A DNA stretch of 64,000 nt from Trissonchulus latispiculum (lineage: Eukaryota; Nematoda; Enoplea; Enoplida; Ironidae): contig JASAND010006204.1 in NCBI GenBank assembly GCA_030248195.1, forward strand, positions 1-64,000. Direction: 5' to 3'. The notes under the pieces were generated by a model. That model did not search any database, was not told where the DNA came from, and was given only the letters and a program-made list of their open reading frames with translations. Within the stretch, counting starts at the first letter, position 1, and each line of letters begins with the position of its first letter. The position numbers and the translations under genes were made by a program. Positions 52,761 through 64,000 of the stretch are shown piece by piece.

Positions 52761-55700
52761 TTAGTCACGTTTTAATTGCAGAGGCATACTAGCACGGTAT
52801 TTCTTCAAGTGTAGATTTCTGTTCAAGAGTAGGATATTCACCGCAGATTGATCGTATCGATGACAACCAGCATATTTCGTCATTCTATCTTTGCCAAATT
52901 TGCAGCACCGTTGACTGTTGGGCGGTCCCATGCAATCTTCCTCCAGTGCACACAGCATCCACCTAGACAGCAACACCTAGCATATTGACATCTTTCGGTA
53001 CTCCCGCTACTAAATTCAGTAAAAAATTTTGTTTTAGTCATTGACGGTCTGCTCATCACCATTTCCCCTCTGTCACATCTGTATTAAGTAGCCATCACTG
53101 CTCATTTCCGGATGGCCAGCGCTAACGGCAGTTTCGGCTTCTTCATAAAAATGATACGTATTGACGTGGGAGGGTTCAGATTCGTAGCTTATATGGACGA
53201 GAATTCAATTTGGTCTGACTGTTCGCCTGACTGAAAGTCGTGGTTCTTATCAGAAAATGTAACTCAATATTTGACTTCTCCAAAACTGAAAGGGGGGAGG
53301 GTGGGCGTTTCAGCAAGCCGTAATGAAAACGAGAACGAAAAGCGATGGGAAGCCTGTATATAATTTGCAAAACGACGAACACTTGCTACTATAGTTCAGT
53401 TGTTTACTTACGCGACATATGTAATGAACTGAGTTGGGTCGAAACAGAAAACGTGACTAATTTGATTTGATTTCGAAAGTGGGGTCGTTTAGGTTAGTAG
53501 TTCACTTACACGGAAGGTTAGCGCGTTTGCCTAAGCGGACAAACTTATGTACCAGATTCCCGAAAGGTAGTTTGCCAAAATCGGGGATCTCTACAGCCAA
53601 CCTGATAGGGGTGCTAATGTGAGTTCGTTTAGATAAAGTGGGTTAGGCTCTATCCAATCGCACCTGGAGTATGGATAGGAAGGTTCTGACGCAACAGGTC
53701 AAAACTAAGATCAGACTGTTAGTCTTCAATTCTGAGTTCAGATCTGACTTAGATCTGAACAATTTACCTTTTATTACTTCCGGGGAGATCTCACCTGGAT
53801 CTCTTTTCAGCAGCTGAAATGTAGACTCCGATTTGCACGCAACAAGAACAATTTATTAATTACTAAGGACAATATGATTATAATTAAAGAGGACAGAACG
53901 GTTTCAAGACAATTATTAACTACAATTAGAATTACAGTATTCCAAAAGGACACGAGTTACACAATTTACCAGAGTTGCCAGCCCTTGGTTGGGGAGATTT
54001 ATTTTAAGGGACGAGAGATTATCGAATTATAACTTTACCAAATTAAGGTTTGACCGGTTGATAATCACTTGAGACTAATTATTAGTCCTCTTCTTCAGGT
54101 ATTATGACTGGGCACGTTAGGTGTGTTGTGTGTCGTGTGCTTAAGCTCAAGTATACTCTCTATTAGTCTTTTACAGAAATCTACAACACAGGTTCAATGT
54201 AATAGATAATTAACTAAATTTAACAGAGTGTCGGTTCTGAACAATTCCGGTCTAGGAGTTTGGGTGATCCCGTCAAGCTACACCTGCAGCTTCACGAGTG
54301 GTTGCGGAAATTCGGATAGTAAACAATAAAGGGGTCGGTCCAGGCGGGGTGGTACCGGGAGATGGCTACTAATATAATTAATATAATTATTAAGTAAATT
54401 TAATTGATTAATTTAAATATTGTTTCGTGGCGTGGCGCTGTCTTCGGTTGACTTCTTCTGAGCAAGATCTAATGCTGGCCTAAGCCAGAGACAGACAGGG
54501 AGCCTGGGCTCCCAGACAAATGATAACGGAAACAAGAACAGGGTGCATCTTGAAAAAGGTTCTAAGTGGTTTTCGTCGAACAAATTAGAGTGGTCACAAG
54601 AACAATTTCAATTTTAGGCTCGGTTTTAGTCTTTTCCCAATGATTAGGTCCGCTGAGGTTACTGTCTCTGCCCCAGACTATAATCTTTATAGAATTCCAA
54701 TTCCCAAGTACCCTTCGATGATTCGAACTGTATCCAACAGGCAAAGTCTACTGATCAATCAAAAATAATCTCCGTTCACTAGTAAATGATTCCAATCGTA
54801 CTGAAGCTCTCCGGATCAGGTTCCACAGACTACTGATCAGGACAGGACGCTGGCCTCTCGATGAACCTGAATCAAATGGGTTAAAACCCATTAGTTCAGA
54901 ATACAAGTGCGGGAATCAAACCCAGCAACTATTACTCACTTATAAGGCTTTCAGAGACGAAATTTAGAACCTTAGTAATTTCTGATTGAGATTTTGTTGA
55001 AAAACCCGAAACAGTGCTCTTCAACCGCCGTAGTGGGATAACAAGTGATCAGTTATGCGTTTCTAGCTTGCTATAGATAAAATTTCACCGAATATAAGAT
55101 TTTGGGCGATTTCTTGCATGGGAATGCAAGAAATCGCTGATTTAACATATATTCATGTATGGTCATATTCGGTCTGCGCATAATTAGGTTTGAGGCGTAA
55201 GATTTGCGACAGGAAAACACCTGTTTCCTGTATACCAAGTTTACAAAGATAGAAACGTGTGCTTACAAAATCATTCCTTTTTGACTCATTAGAAGATGGT
55301 TTCGTCGTAATTCTTAATTCTTACGTAATTACACAGTATTAACATTCTAACTAACTATTATTTATGTGATTTTAGGTTTATTTGATGCTTACGTAATGAT
55401 ATTCACCGTGTATGCCATTAAATCCAATAGTTGTTTGTTTGCATTGATTAAACAGCATGATTTGATGTTTACAGCCCGACTAGGCTAGGATTTTCGATAT
55501 AAAATGATTATCCTTTTGTAGTTACTTGTCAATATAAACGTTTGAGCTGTAGAGACAATATGCTTTGTGAAAATACAAATTATAACCAAATTAGTTACCC
55601 CGTTAGCGAGAACGAGTGAGGGCAAGAATAACAACTTCGGCATAATTCTTACCATTTGATTAAAACTGACTTTTGTCTTTGTGTTAAAGGCTGACAAAAT

Positions 55701-58700
55701 GTGTGAGCTATTTTGCAATGCACTGCGAGAATTACTAGCTTGAGGTGAATTCACTGGCACAGATCTAGGTGATTAACACATACAATTAATACGAAACAGT
55801 GGACAGACTTAGCTAGCTTATATTACCGATTTTGGGACAGAATTCGGCTCTAAACAGGTGAAACAGACCAGCACGAAGTCCTTTATCTGCGATTCGTCCA
55901 CTCCCTTCTTGCGGGCATACCTACGTGGACGAATCGAGGACCACCTGGTAGTATCAACTTATCCTGGGGTCCCCGTGACCCTGGACCATATTAGCTACCT
56001 AATTTGCATATTACCCTAATACTGAAGTAAGTACTCATTCACACAGTTTATCACACTTATGTCCCTCAGATCAACAAATATTCAACAACAAACAAACATT
56101 TGTACACAATCACACCATTTTCCTGCCTAATACAGGAGTCCTAAGGTAAACTTCACGAGGATTGGTCTCATGCACCTGATGAGAACCGGTGAGCTACCAC
56201 ATATCAAGATAATCCAGTACAACTGACATTTCGGACTGTTTAAAATACTATCTTTAATTAATGTAAAGCTTAATGCAATCTGCAACTTGACAATTATTGG
56301 TGGAGCATACTACAGCTTGTTGAGTTTTGGAATTCCCTGGATTATCCTAATATTGCTAATTACATTATTAATAATCATTCACTCAACTAACATGCATACA
56401 GATTTGACAATTCTCACAACCCGTATCGTACAAGGGGAGTTTCCGTGAGTTGCCACCACAATCATACAAAAACACTCATTCCACATACATGCAAATCAGA
56501 ACATTCTACAACCATTTAGTCAAACATCCTTGAAACTTGGTTAATTTCGGAACCTCACGCTCCATGAGGAGTTTACCCGAATAACCACCTTAGGTACTTT
56601 TTTGGGGACACATTCACATCTAAATTTTATAACACACTCACGCTTCTTTCTTGCAAAACATTCACATTTCAGACTTACAAAACATTCACACTTTAATCAT
56701 ACAAAACAATCATATTAATAACCATCTAGCTACTTAGACTAACTTAATAAACTAAACTTAGGCTCATATGTGTAAGAAGTTTGTAAACTTTGAACTTTGT
56801 TGTGCGCGACTTTTATGGCTTTTGCAATTCCTTAGAATTGCTTATAAAAGAAATTTTACTGAAAAACATGTGAGCTTCACAGGTTTGGAAAAGATTTAAC
56901 TTGAATTTTGGTGAAAGCCAGTGAGTAATAATTGCTAAGCAATTATTACTAACAACAAAGAACCGTTAACTAAACTAAATGCAAAGTTAATTAAAACTAC
57001 AAAAATGAGGAAGCCGGCCATTCCTCTTAAACGACTGCTTAATAATTAATTAGATTAAAGGTAAGACAACTCATGTTTTAAGAATTGGCTTTTAAAATAC
57101 CCCTATAATTTTTAATACCTAATGATTTTAATGCCGACCTAACGCTGAAATAAAACATAATACAGACTATACACCTCGACATATACACCATACACCTCGA
57201 CTGTCAACCGAGGAAGGCCAACCGTAGATTTGTAAGGAACCAGAGGCAGAAAGTCCACCAACCCTCTGATGACGAACTGAACAGGACTGTCGTTGACCTA
57301 AATTCTGTCGGCCTAACAAGGCCACAGAAATTGGTTTTGGCTAAAGGTTTGGGCTTTGCCCCACGTCCTCCGGAATTCAGTCGCTACGATCTGTTAGCTG
57401 GAGTGTCCAAATTCTGCAACCAGCTAACGCGATCCAGTCCTGGTAACCTTCAAGCCAAGGTGTACTGCGATTCCGTAAAAAGTGATATACAGGCACTTCC
57501 TCTCCATCGCAGACGATCCAATCTGTCTGCTGCAGAGAAAGAGGCTGTTCAGCAGTTGCGCCAGAATCGCGGTATCATCATAAAGCCTGCAGACAAGGGC
57601 CGCTCTGTGGTCGTTTGGTCCAGAGATGCCTATGTCCAGGAAGCGAGAAGACAGCTGGATGACCAGGAAACCTACAGGAAAGATGCTTTAGATACATCAC
57701 AAAGCGTCTCGCGGACCATATCTCTCCACATAGAGAACTGGCACGCTCGTGGGATCATCAACGACAAAGTCGCTGAGTCCCTCACTCCAAAAGATGCCAA
57801 AGCTGCCAGGTTTTACCTACTGCCGAAGATACACAAGCAGAAGACACCCTGCCCTGGGAGGCCTATCGTTTCTGCAAATGGCTGTCCTACCGAGAACATC
57901 AGTGGATTAGTAGACTCCGAGCTCAAACCCCTTGTTCGCCAAATACCAACATTCATCCAGGACACCAATGATTTTCTGCGTAAACTAGGATCCCTGAATG
58001 TATCTTCGAACTGCCTACTGGCCACCGCCGATGTCTCAAGCCTGTATACCAATATTCCACACCATTTGGGTCTAGCCGCCTGCAGCGAAGCCCTCTCGAG
58101 TAGAGAGAACCCAAAATATCCAACAAATGTGGTAGTTCGGATGGCCGAACTTGTTCTAACCAACAACGTATTCGAATTTGATGGCGAATTTTATACCCAG
58201 ATGAACGGTACAGCGATGGGAACCAAAATGGCTCCGAGTTACGCTAACATATTTATGTGGTATGGGTTCGAGAAAAAGCTGTTTTCGCTGGCGGCAAACA
58301 AACCCTTGGTTTGGTGGCGCTACATCGATGACATTTTCATTATTTGGGATGGCACCCGAGATGACCTAGCTGAATTTCTGCAGCTGGCGAATAGCCTTAT
58401 CCCCAGCATCAACTTGGAAGTCGACGTGGGTGAGACCAAAGTTAACTTTCTAGACGTTTCAGTAGAAATCCGGGATGGAAGAATTATAACAGACCTATTC
58501 ACGAAACCCACGGACACGAGACAGTATCTCCATTTCGAATCCTGCCACCCTGTAGAGCATAAGCTTCCAATTGCATATAGCCAGGCCTTGAGGATTTGCC
58601 GTATCTGCTCAAATCCAGACACGGCCCGGCTCAGGTGTAGGCAGCTGAAAGAAGACTTGGTAAGAAGAGGCTATCCCAGAGGCAAAGTTCAGCGGAGGAT

Positions 58701-61700
58701 CGAAAGGGCTTTGTCAGCAGATAGAGACCAGCTACTCACTCCCAAACTCGATCCTGGGACACAGCCTGAAGAAAAGTCGTTCTACTTGGTCCTGCCATAC
58801 CATCCGGACCTCAGAAACGTTAAAACCATCCTAAGAAGTCATGAACATTTTCTGAATGGTCTAAGCTTTAAAGTGAATCTGTTCTGGCGTCCCCCACCTA
58901 AGCTTAGAAACATGCTTGTGAAGGCCAAATTGCCAGTGCCAGAAAGAGCCCCACGGATCGCTAATTCTGAGCCCAGTGGAACCTTTCGATGCGGCAGGCG
59001 GAAATGTGCTCTCTGCCCCTCTATCAAAACCGGCACTAGCATCAGGAGCTCTGTAACTGGCTTGGAATATCGTCTGAAGGGCCATTTTGACTGTACAAGC
59101 AAGGGGACTGTATATCTGGCGGAGATTAAGGGGTGCCCCTCCCAATATGTTGGAGAAAGCGGAAATCCTCTCTCCATCAGGTTTAACAACCACAGGTGTG
59201 ACATTCGAAAAATGGATGCTAGTAAACCTCTTTCGTGTGATTTCAGGAACCATACCCATACATTAGATCAATTATTAGTAACTGTATTGGATTTTTCTGA
59301 CGACGAAACTACTCGGAAGAAGAAAGAAAAGTGGTGGATTAGTCAACTATTTTCTGACCATCCTTTTGGAATCAACTGGGAGCACGTTCTCCGTCACAAC
59401 AAATCCCCACCCCCCGGGTCCAGGTTTACTAGCATCCATTTGGACTCTGTCGACAACAACAACATCAATAACAGTGGTCCCGACCCTCCCGGCAGTTCCG
59501 GTCCTCCGGTCCCCCCCAGTCCCTGCCTCCCTGCCTCCTACCGACCCTCCCGGGAATTTCGGTCCTCCGGTCCCCCCAGTCCTTTCCCGTCTGACCCCTG
59601 GAGCCCCAACCCTAGAGAACTTTGAAATTTTCCTTCCCTCCCGAAATTGGATCCCCCGCTATCTGACCCCTCAGGAACGACAGCAGCGTGTGATGAATCG
59701 TCTGAAGAAGATGCCCCCGGTGGAGCATCGAAACCGGTTACGTGATTAAGGTTGGTCTGACTTTGGGTGTCCACGTTTGATTTTCATTTCTCTAACTAAA
59801 TAATACAGACTATGGAAATTTTAAGGCCTTACAGGGCTTTTCGTGAAAACATGGCCGGCAACTCCTAGTTGCCGGCTGTGGGGAAATAATTCTTCCAACT
59901 AGCTTATTAATTTCAGAGCCGTAATTAAGGGGCTCTCTAGCTCAGAATCAGGGGTTTGGGGTCCCACTCATAATCCCATGAAAACTACGAAAAATAACCC
60001 CAAAAGTGACAACTAAAGAGAACATTTATTGGCCATAAAGGCCGTGGCTTCGTAGGTTAAATAGAATTACAACGGGAAAATTAAAAGAAGAGAAAAATGG
60101 ACACGTCTCAAGACCTCCATCACACAGGAGGAGTTTACATGAGCTGTCCTGTAATTTTTGAATTAACTAAATAATAAAATAAAACATGAAATAAAACTGG
60201 CCCGGAGGCCCAACATGCTATGGAACTAAATTGACCCGAAGGTCCAACATGCCATGGAAATAAAAAGTGGCCTTAGGCCCAAAACGCTGTAAAAAATCGG
60301 GGGCTCATATTGGGAGTTAAAACGTGGGGATTGCATTTTTGAAAATGGGAGAAAATTCTCTTTCATATGAGCCTAAGTTGTGTCATCGACTAAAAATTCA
60401 TTTCTTACGTAATAATTAACTAATAAACGTAAATTAAGCCTAACTAATACCAATTAACATGATTAATAACAAATTAAGACCTTGGAACATTGTAAAACAC
60501 GAACTATTGCAAATTAACGCACTTAGGTACTTATTTCTTACGTATGGCATAATTATACACTTATGTGGCTAAACCATCTTCTAATTGATGTTAATAAAGA
60601 TTAGGAAATGCTTTTAGACGCTGCTAACAAAGATTAGTTCTTTTCAACTGGAGATATCGAATTCTTTCCCACGATAGTTATATATTTTGATTTTATGCCA
60701 ACACTGGAATTCCTGGATTTTTTATGATTCTTCTGTTCTTAATAACTTCTGGCAATGGGAGGGGAGAGTGACCGCACCCGGGTCACTGAGGGAAAAGACA
60801 CCTGTCCTTTCAGAAAGGGGAATCTTGGAGTTGAGTTTATCATCACTATTATAATTACTTCTAGTGTGATAATTCATTATTTTAGGCTAACTGATCCTGA
60901 CTAAGCTTGTAGGTGCCCTTCTTAAGCGTTAGAGGTGAAATAGATTTGACCTTTTCCTCTCGTAATGTTTATGAAAGGTTTATCTGGGGCTGGCAACTCT
61001 GATTTTGACAAACATGCAATTACAATTAACTATGGCTTGGACACAATATCAAAGCTAAGATTCAACATAGACGAGGTTTTCCTGATCCCGTTTTCTGTAG
61101 ACCCTTCTTCTGGGACGATGACCAATTAGAAACTAACTTTTTAACCACTTTTGAGCACAAGATCTAAGTCATTCCGTTACACATACTCACAACATTACGT
61201 TGGGTACACGGGTACCCTCGCTTAGTTTTTCTGTTTGTTTTTAGCTCTTCGTTTTTTGTTTGTTTTTAACGCCACTACGCTTTTGCCTGGAAACTTGTAA
61301 ACCGTACACGGCTGCAGTGAGAATTAAGGAAGCAGAAACAGATATGTTAGGCTATATTAGAACCAATAAAAAATTTAGGGTATTACACGCACCATCTTAA
61401 CACATTTTGCTTCACATCTTTGGTAGCATAAATCAACTGGAGACCAGCTCCGTACATTGTTGTTGTTTTTGTCAGGTTTTCCGCAATGGGCAAATAATCA
61501 TACATTCCTGGATCTGTTGCAGTATACAAACTGTGTATGCTGTATTCTGTGAGGACGTGAGGATACAGTTCTCCACTTTTGATAGCATTGACTGTTGGAC
61601 TGTAATCTGCCGTCACCAGTGGCACACCATTTTTATCTGAAGAAACAGACAAAAATACACTAAACAATTACACAAAATAAGCAAAATAAAATTAAAAATG

Positions 61701-62804
61701 AAATTGCGCGATAGAACAACGAAACACGAAGAAGTGCTCTTTGTCCATGGCGTAATGCGAGCAATATGGTTTGGTGTTATTCGATTGAGCAATCATTTAA
61801 ATATTAAGTCGATTGATGCGGAAAATCATATTGGCAAACATGATATACCAGTTATTAGTTACAAGTACAGAAACAAAATGTCAAAAACTGACCATAGATA
61901 AGCATTTGCACAAGTTTATGTAAAGCAACAAAAGGGATGCGCAATAAAATGTAAATTTAATCTCCATCACGTTTAACATTAATCTATATTACGTTCGCAA
62001 GAACTAATTTAGCAATTCTATACTCACTTTTGTGCCACAACGCTGAAGAGTCCAACCAAAATATGGAGTGAAAGTGGGTCAATTCTTCAGCGATGATCAA
62101 CGGTTTCCATCTATACTCTTTAAGTCTGGATACGTAGGTAGGAAATTGGCTGGCAGGAAAATTTTTAAATACCACATGACTGTAGTTCAGTATTGTTTTC
62201 TGATGGCTAAAAAGTAAAGTTGATTCTTTATTAAAACTTTTTAGATTATAGTTATGCTCTATTCCAATCAAAACAAACAGACGGTAAGTGCCTTGATACT
62301 AGCTTCCGGTCTGCTCGGATTCACAAATGAAACTATTGAATTAATTGAACTGAATTGAATTGATCAATTGAACTATGAAACATTTGTTTATTTCTGAAGT
62401 GTTGCTGAATTAATTATAGTCGAAAGAGCAGTTTATTTAGGAAAGCCAGACAAAATTGGTGCAGTAAGGTAGTTAAGTCGTTTGCATACCTAGTGCTTTG
62501 GTACTTGATTACGGATTGCAAGAAAATACAAACGAACGTAAAATTTAGCCCAAGGTTGTATACGGTGATATTTCTTCCTGGGAACATCGATGTTACATTT
62601 TCGATAAGACGAATTCCATGTTTGTAATGAGACTCGTCGAATCCAGTTACAAATTCTGGTTCCTTACTGAAAACCTGGTCGTCTGGCAAAGTTTGACTGA
62701 TGAATTCTTCGGTTAGTTTTAGTCGTTCTAGGAAAGCAATCCACTGACGGCTAAAATGCTTTCCGATTGTTTCATTTCCAAGCACATTGGCAGAGTATGC
62801 AAGC
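52761..62804 (-). CDS. Host gene, DUF1647-like putative glycosyltransferase, 3' exons
   Basis: Four exons are readable on the minus strand. They are 62,550-62,804 (F-V-T-G-F-D-E-S-H-Y-K-H, N-I-T-V-Y-N-L-G), 62,028-62,206 (Y-R-W-K-P-L-I-I-A-E-E-L, I-F-W-L-D-S-S-A), 61,393-61,636 (P-H-V-L-T-E-Y-S, D-P-G-M-Y-D-Y-L) and 52,761-52,962 (L-C-A-L-E-E-D-C-M, A-G-C-H-R-Y-D-Q-S-A-V-N-I-L-L), ending at a stop. Phases join without breaks. Acceptors are AG, and donors are GTGAGT and GTGCGT. The first junction appears to use a GC donor. The motif order (FVTG, VYDLG-type, W-x-D-S, CHRYDQS) is that of a nematode/cnidarian-type family likened to nucleotide-sugar transferases. It would act in the secretory pathway. 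N-terminal exons were not found and probably lie beyond 64,000. The intron before the last exon is 8.4 kb because of a retroelement. Confidence 0.68.
53060..57149. other. 5' flank of the Penelope-like ORF, non-coding
   Basis: AT-rich DNA holding the left inverted-repeat anchors. It also has a stem around 55,100-55,140 (GCGATTTCTTGCATGGGAATG, broken by its complement GCAAGAAATCGC). A ~16-bp imperfect tandem (TACACCTCGAC...) lies at about 57,170-57,200. No gene recognised. Confidence 0.4.
53740..61175 (+). mobile_element. Penelope-like retroelement region with imperfect inverted flanks
   Basis: An RT-endonuclease ORF is flanked by diverged inverted repeats. Anchor pairs on opposite strands are 53,971-53,984 with 60,987-61,000, 55,288-55,301 with 60,572-60,585, and 56,755-56,770 with 60,364-60,379, in mirrored order. 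The left arm is longer. Penelope elements are known for direct or inverted terminal copies. Exact borders are not determined. It lies wholly inside an intron of the minus-strand host gene. Confidence 0.6.
57331..59625 (+). CDS. Penelope-like reverse transcriptase with GIY-YIG endonuclease
   Basis: 764 aa, open in frame upstream to about 57,150, so the GTT/TTG-region start is uncertain and the N-terminus may be longer. The N-terminal I-I-K-P-A-D-K-G motif (about 85-92) is typical of Penelope elements. The RT core has T-A-D-V-S-S-L-Y-T-N-I, G-T-A-M-G-T-K-M-A-P and catalytic Y-I-D-D at 331-334. A linker with C554, C559 and C562 precedes a GIY-YIG nuclease (V-Y-L...Q-Y-V-G-E at 594-609, followed by R-F-N-N-H-R). 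The protein nicks the target and primes copying. The Pro-rich tail contains an imperfect duplicated CCTCCGGTCCCCCC tract. A more convincing C-terminus (L-T-P-Q-E-R... to 59,749) lies in another frame, so a slip in that tract is likely. Catalytic residues are intact. Confidence 0.92.
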   Translation: MVLAKGLGFAPRPPEFSRYDLLAGVSKFCNQLTRSSPGNLQAKVYCDSVKSDIQALPLHRRRSNLSAAEKEAVQQLRQNRGIIIKPADKGRSVVVWSRDAYVQEARRQLDDQETYRKDALDTSQSVSRTISLHIENWHARGIINDKVAESLTPKDAKAARFYLLPKIHKQKTPCPGRPIVSANGCPTENISGLVDSELKPLVRQIPTFIQDTNDFLRKLGSLNVSSNCLLATADVSSLYTNIPHHLGLAACSEALSSRENPKYPTNVVVRMAELVLTNNVFEFDGEFYTQMNGTAMGTKMAPSYANIFMWYGFEKKLFSLAANKPLVWWRYIDDIFIIWDGTRDDLAEFLQLANSLIPSINLEVDVGETKVNFLDVSVEIRDGRIITDLFTKPTDTRQYLHFESCHPVEHKLPIAYSQALRICRICSNPDTARLRCRQLKEDLVRRGYPRGKVQRRIERALSADRDQLLTPKLDPGTQPEEKSFYLVLPYHPDLRNVKTILRSHEHFLNGLSFKVNLFWRPPPKLRNMLVKAKLPVPERAPRIANSEPSGTFRCGRRKCALCPSIKTGTSIRSSVTGLEYRLKGHFDCTSKGTVYLAEIKGCPSQYVGESGNPLSIRFNNHRCDIRKMDASKPLSCDFRNHTHTLDQLLVTVLDFSDDETTRKKKEKWWISQLFSDHPFGINWEHVLRHNKSPPPGSRFTSIHLDSVDNNNINNSGPDPPGSSGPPVPPSPCLPASYRPSREFRSSGPPSPFPSDPWSPNPREL
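59750..61380. other. 3' flank of the Penelope-like ORF, non-coding
   Basis: Contains the shorter inverted-repeat arm (60,364-61,000) and a small tandem of GGCCCAACATGC/GGTCCAACATGC motifs at 60,200-60,290. No coding region recognised. Confidence 0.4.
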
Positions 62805-64000
62805 CTAAATATGTGTTAAGCAGGTATTAATTATTAAGTTTAACTTTAAACATTAAGGGTCGCCAATTTTTTCGACCATCTCCGATTTTTTCATTTTCAC
62901 ATTTTTGTACTCCTCATGGGTCCGCAAAACAAGACAGTTGCGTTTGTTGCAAAACTTTCCCTATAATTCACAATAGTGCTCCAAAGGTGACCCCGACATG
63001 TGTTAAACATAGGAAAACGAAAAAGTTAGGAAAATTTCGTGGTAACCAAAAGTTTGAGCGCTGTGTAAGAGCAAATGAGCCTATAACTTACCAAAATCTT
63101 AATCTGAACTAGGTACTAGGTAGCGTGTTAATATCTATATGAGGTGTTTTTGCGTTCGCTCAGCGGATTGTAGAAATTTTCAAAGTTGGATGAAGTCGGC
63201 TTTTGCACAATTCTGACTTACAAAACGCCACCGAAGATATGTTTCGTCATGCCCTGAAATAACCATTCACTGCACAAATTTCGCGTTAGCAAAGTGCATA
63301 AATAGAGGTTCAATTTCACTTGCTGCTTCTTGGGAGTAGATCATACTTTTGGTTACCGCGTTGGCGCTTTCCTCAAAATACGTCATTTTCTGAAATTTTT
63401 GAATATAATGGTCACACTTTAACAAGGGGAGGTTATGGGGGTACGCGACCCCTAAAAAATTGGACGTTCGGTACAAGTGCTACTATAATCAGAGCCAAGG
63501 GACAAGGGAGAGTGCCAGGAAAGGCAGGTCAAATTGAAAATCAATGAACATTTTAGCCAAAAATAGCTAAAAGTTTTTTAAATTTTTTCAAAAGTTTTAA
63601 AAAAATTACAAAAACTGCTTATTTTGCTCTGCAAAGGCTGCTAAATAGCTAATTTTTCGCAAAATTCGCTCCAAATTTGCAAAAATTGCACTTTTTCGAG
63701 TAATTTTTCTGCTGGACCCTCCCCCAAAATTTGGGCTAAAACAGGTACAGGACCCCTTAGGAATTGGTATCGGTGTTAATCTATGATAATGGTCCATAAG
63801 TCCGGTGAAACTCGAGATATTCCAACAAAATTTGACTTTCCAATTTGCACATATGAAAGGAATATGTGTGCAAAGTTTCACTGCAATTGATGGTGTTGAA
63901 CTGTGGATGCAGGCCTCAGTTCGATGACGGAGGCCTATATCAAAAAATGACAGATTTTCAAATTTTCCAAATATAGCCGAATTTTATATCAAATTGAAGC
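62805..64000. other. Upstream host-gene intron or intergenic DNA
   Basis: AT-rich, with A- and T-runs near 63,560-63,690. Upstream exons of the glycosyltransferase-like gene should lie in this direction, but I could not identify one with confidence. Frames at 63,267-63,476 and 63,606-63,881 show no family resemblance. Confidence 0.4.

Noticed and set aside
58839..59259. Minus-strand frames inside the Penelope RT gene
   Set aside because: Shadows of a strongly supported coding strand with catalytic motifs.
63267..63881. Upstream exons of the glycosyltransferase-like gene
   Set aside because: Frames here lack family motifs and convincing splice sites.

Overview
This is a repeat-rich stretch of invertebrate animal DNA. 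It has spliced genes, a rhodopsin-like receptor, Ty3/gypsy, Penelope and Polinton/Maverick elements, and hAT-like and other MITEs. The gene and repeat mix would fit an early-branching or marine invertebrate such as a sponge or cnidarian, but nothing here fixes the species.

Bases 1-25,981 form a giant inverted repeat. Left-arm coordinate plus right-arm coordinate is nearly constant at about 25,995-26,006. Its centre is a 67-bp satellite (10,037-15,957) that switches strand near 12,890. The first ~27 bases match the Oxford Nanopore ligation adapter and run straight into the left arm, and the centre is full of small indels. The palindrome is therefore most likely a fold-back (template plus complement) read left at a contig end. 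The arms hold a 5'-truncated gypsy pol gene (broken on the left, better preserved on the right), a small GC-rich MITE and mostly unrecognised non-coding DNA.

From 24 to 36 kb, the right-arm gypsy pol continues to a 3' LTR at 28,212-28,684. A single-exon class A GPCR follows on the minus strand (29,719-30,693), then a decayed second gypsy integrase (32.3-33.3 kb) and non-coding DNA.

The highlight is a complete Polinton/Maverick element at 36,240-50,707 (14,468 bp). It has AG...CT ends, a perfect 6-bp target duplication (ATTGAC) and terminal inverted repeats of 1.7-2.0 kb. A packed minus-strand block encodes the virion and integration genes: packaging ATPase, two small conserved proteins, chromodomain integrase, two penton-like proteins (the second broken), a pX/pVI-like basic protein, an F54H12.2-like major capsid protein, an adenovirus-type protease and a secreted Cys-rich protein. 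No DNA polymerase B is present. Its usual place holds a 276-aa zinc-finger protein that may be a PolB N-terminal relic. The element also carries a TATA-binding-protein homologue and a CARD-like protein. Each TIR contains the same 19-nt first exon with a splice donor, and each copy splices in frame onto a different gene: the zinc-finger protein on the left and the CARD-like protein on the right.

From 50.7 to 64 kb lie dispersed GC-rich hairpin repeats and a 713-bp hAT-like MITE. Next is a minus-strand host gene of the DUF1647-like glycosyltransferase type, with four exons visible between 52,761 and 62,804. One 8.4-kb intron of that gene contains a Penelope-like retroelement with an RT plus GIY-YIG endonuclease ORF, flanked by imperfect inverted repeats.
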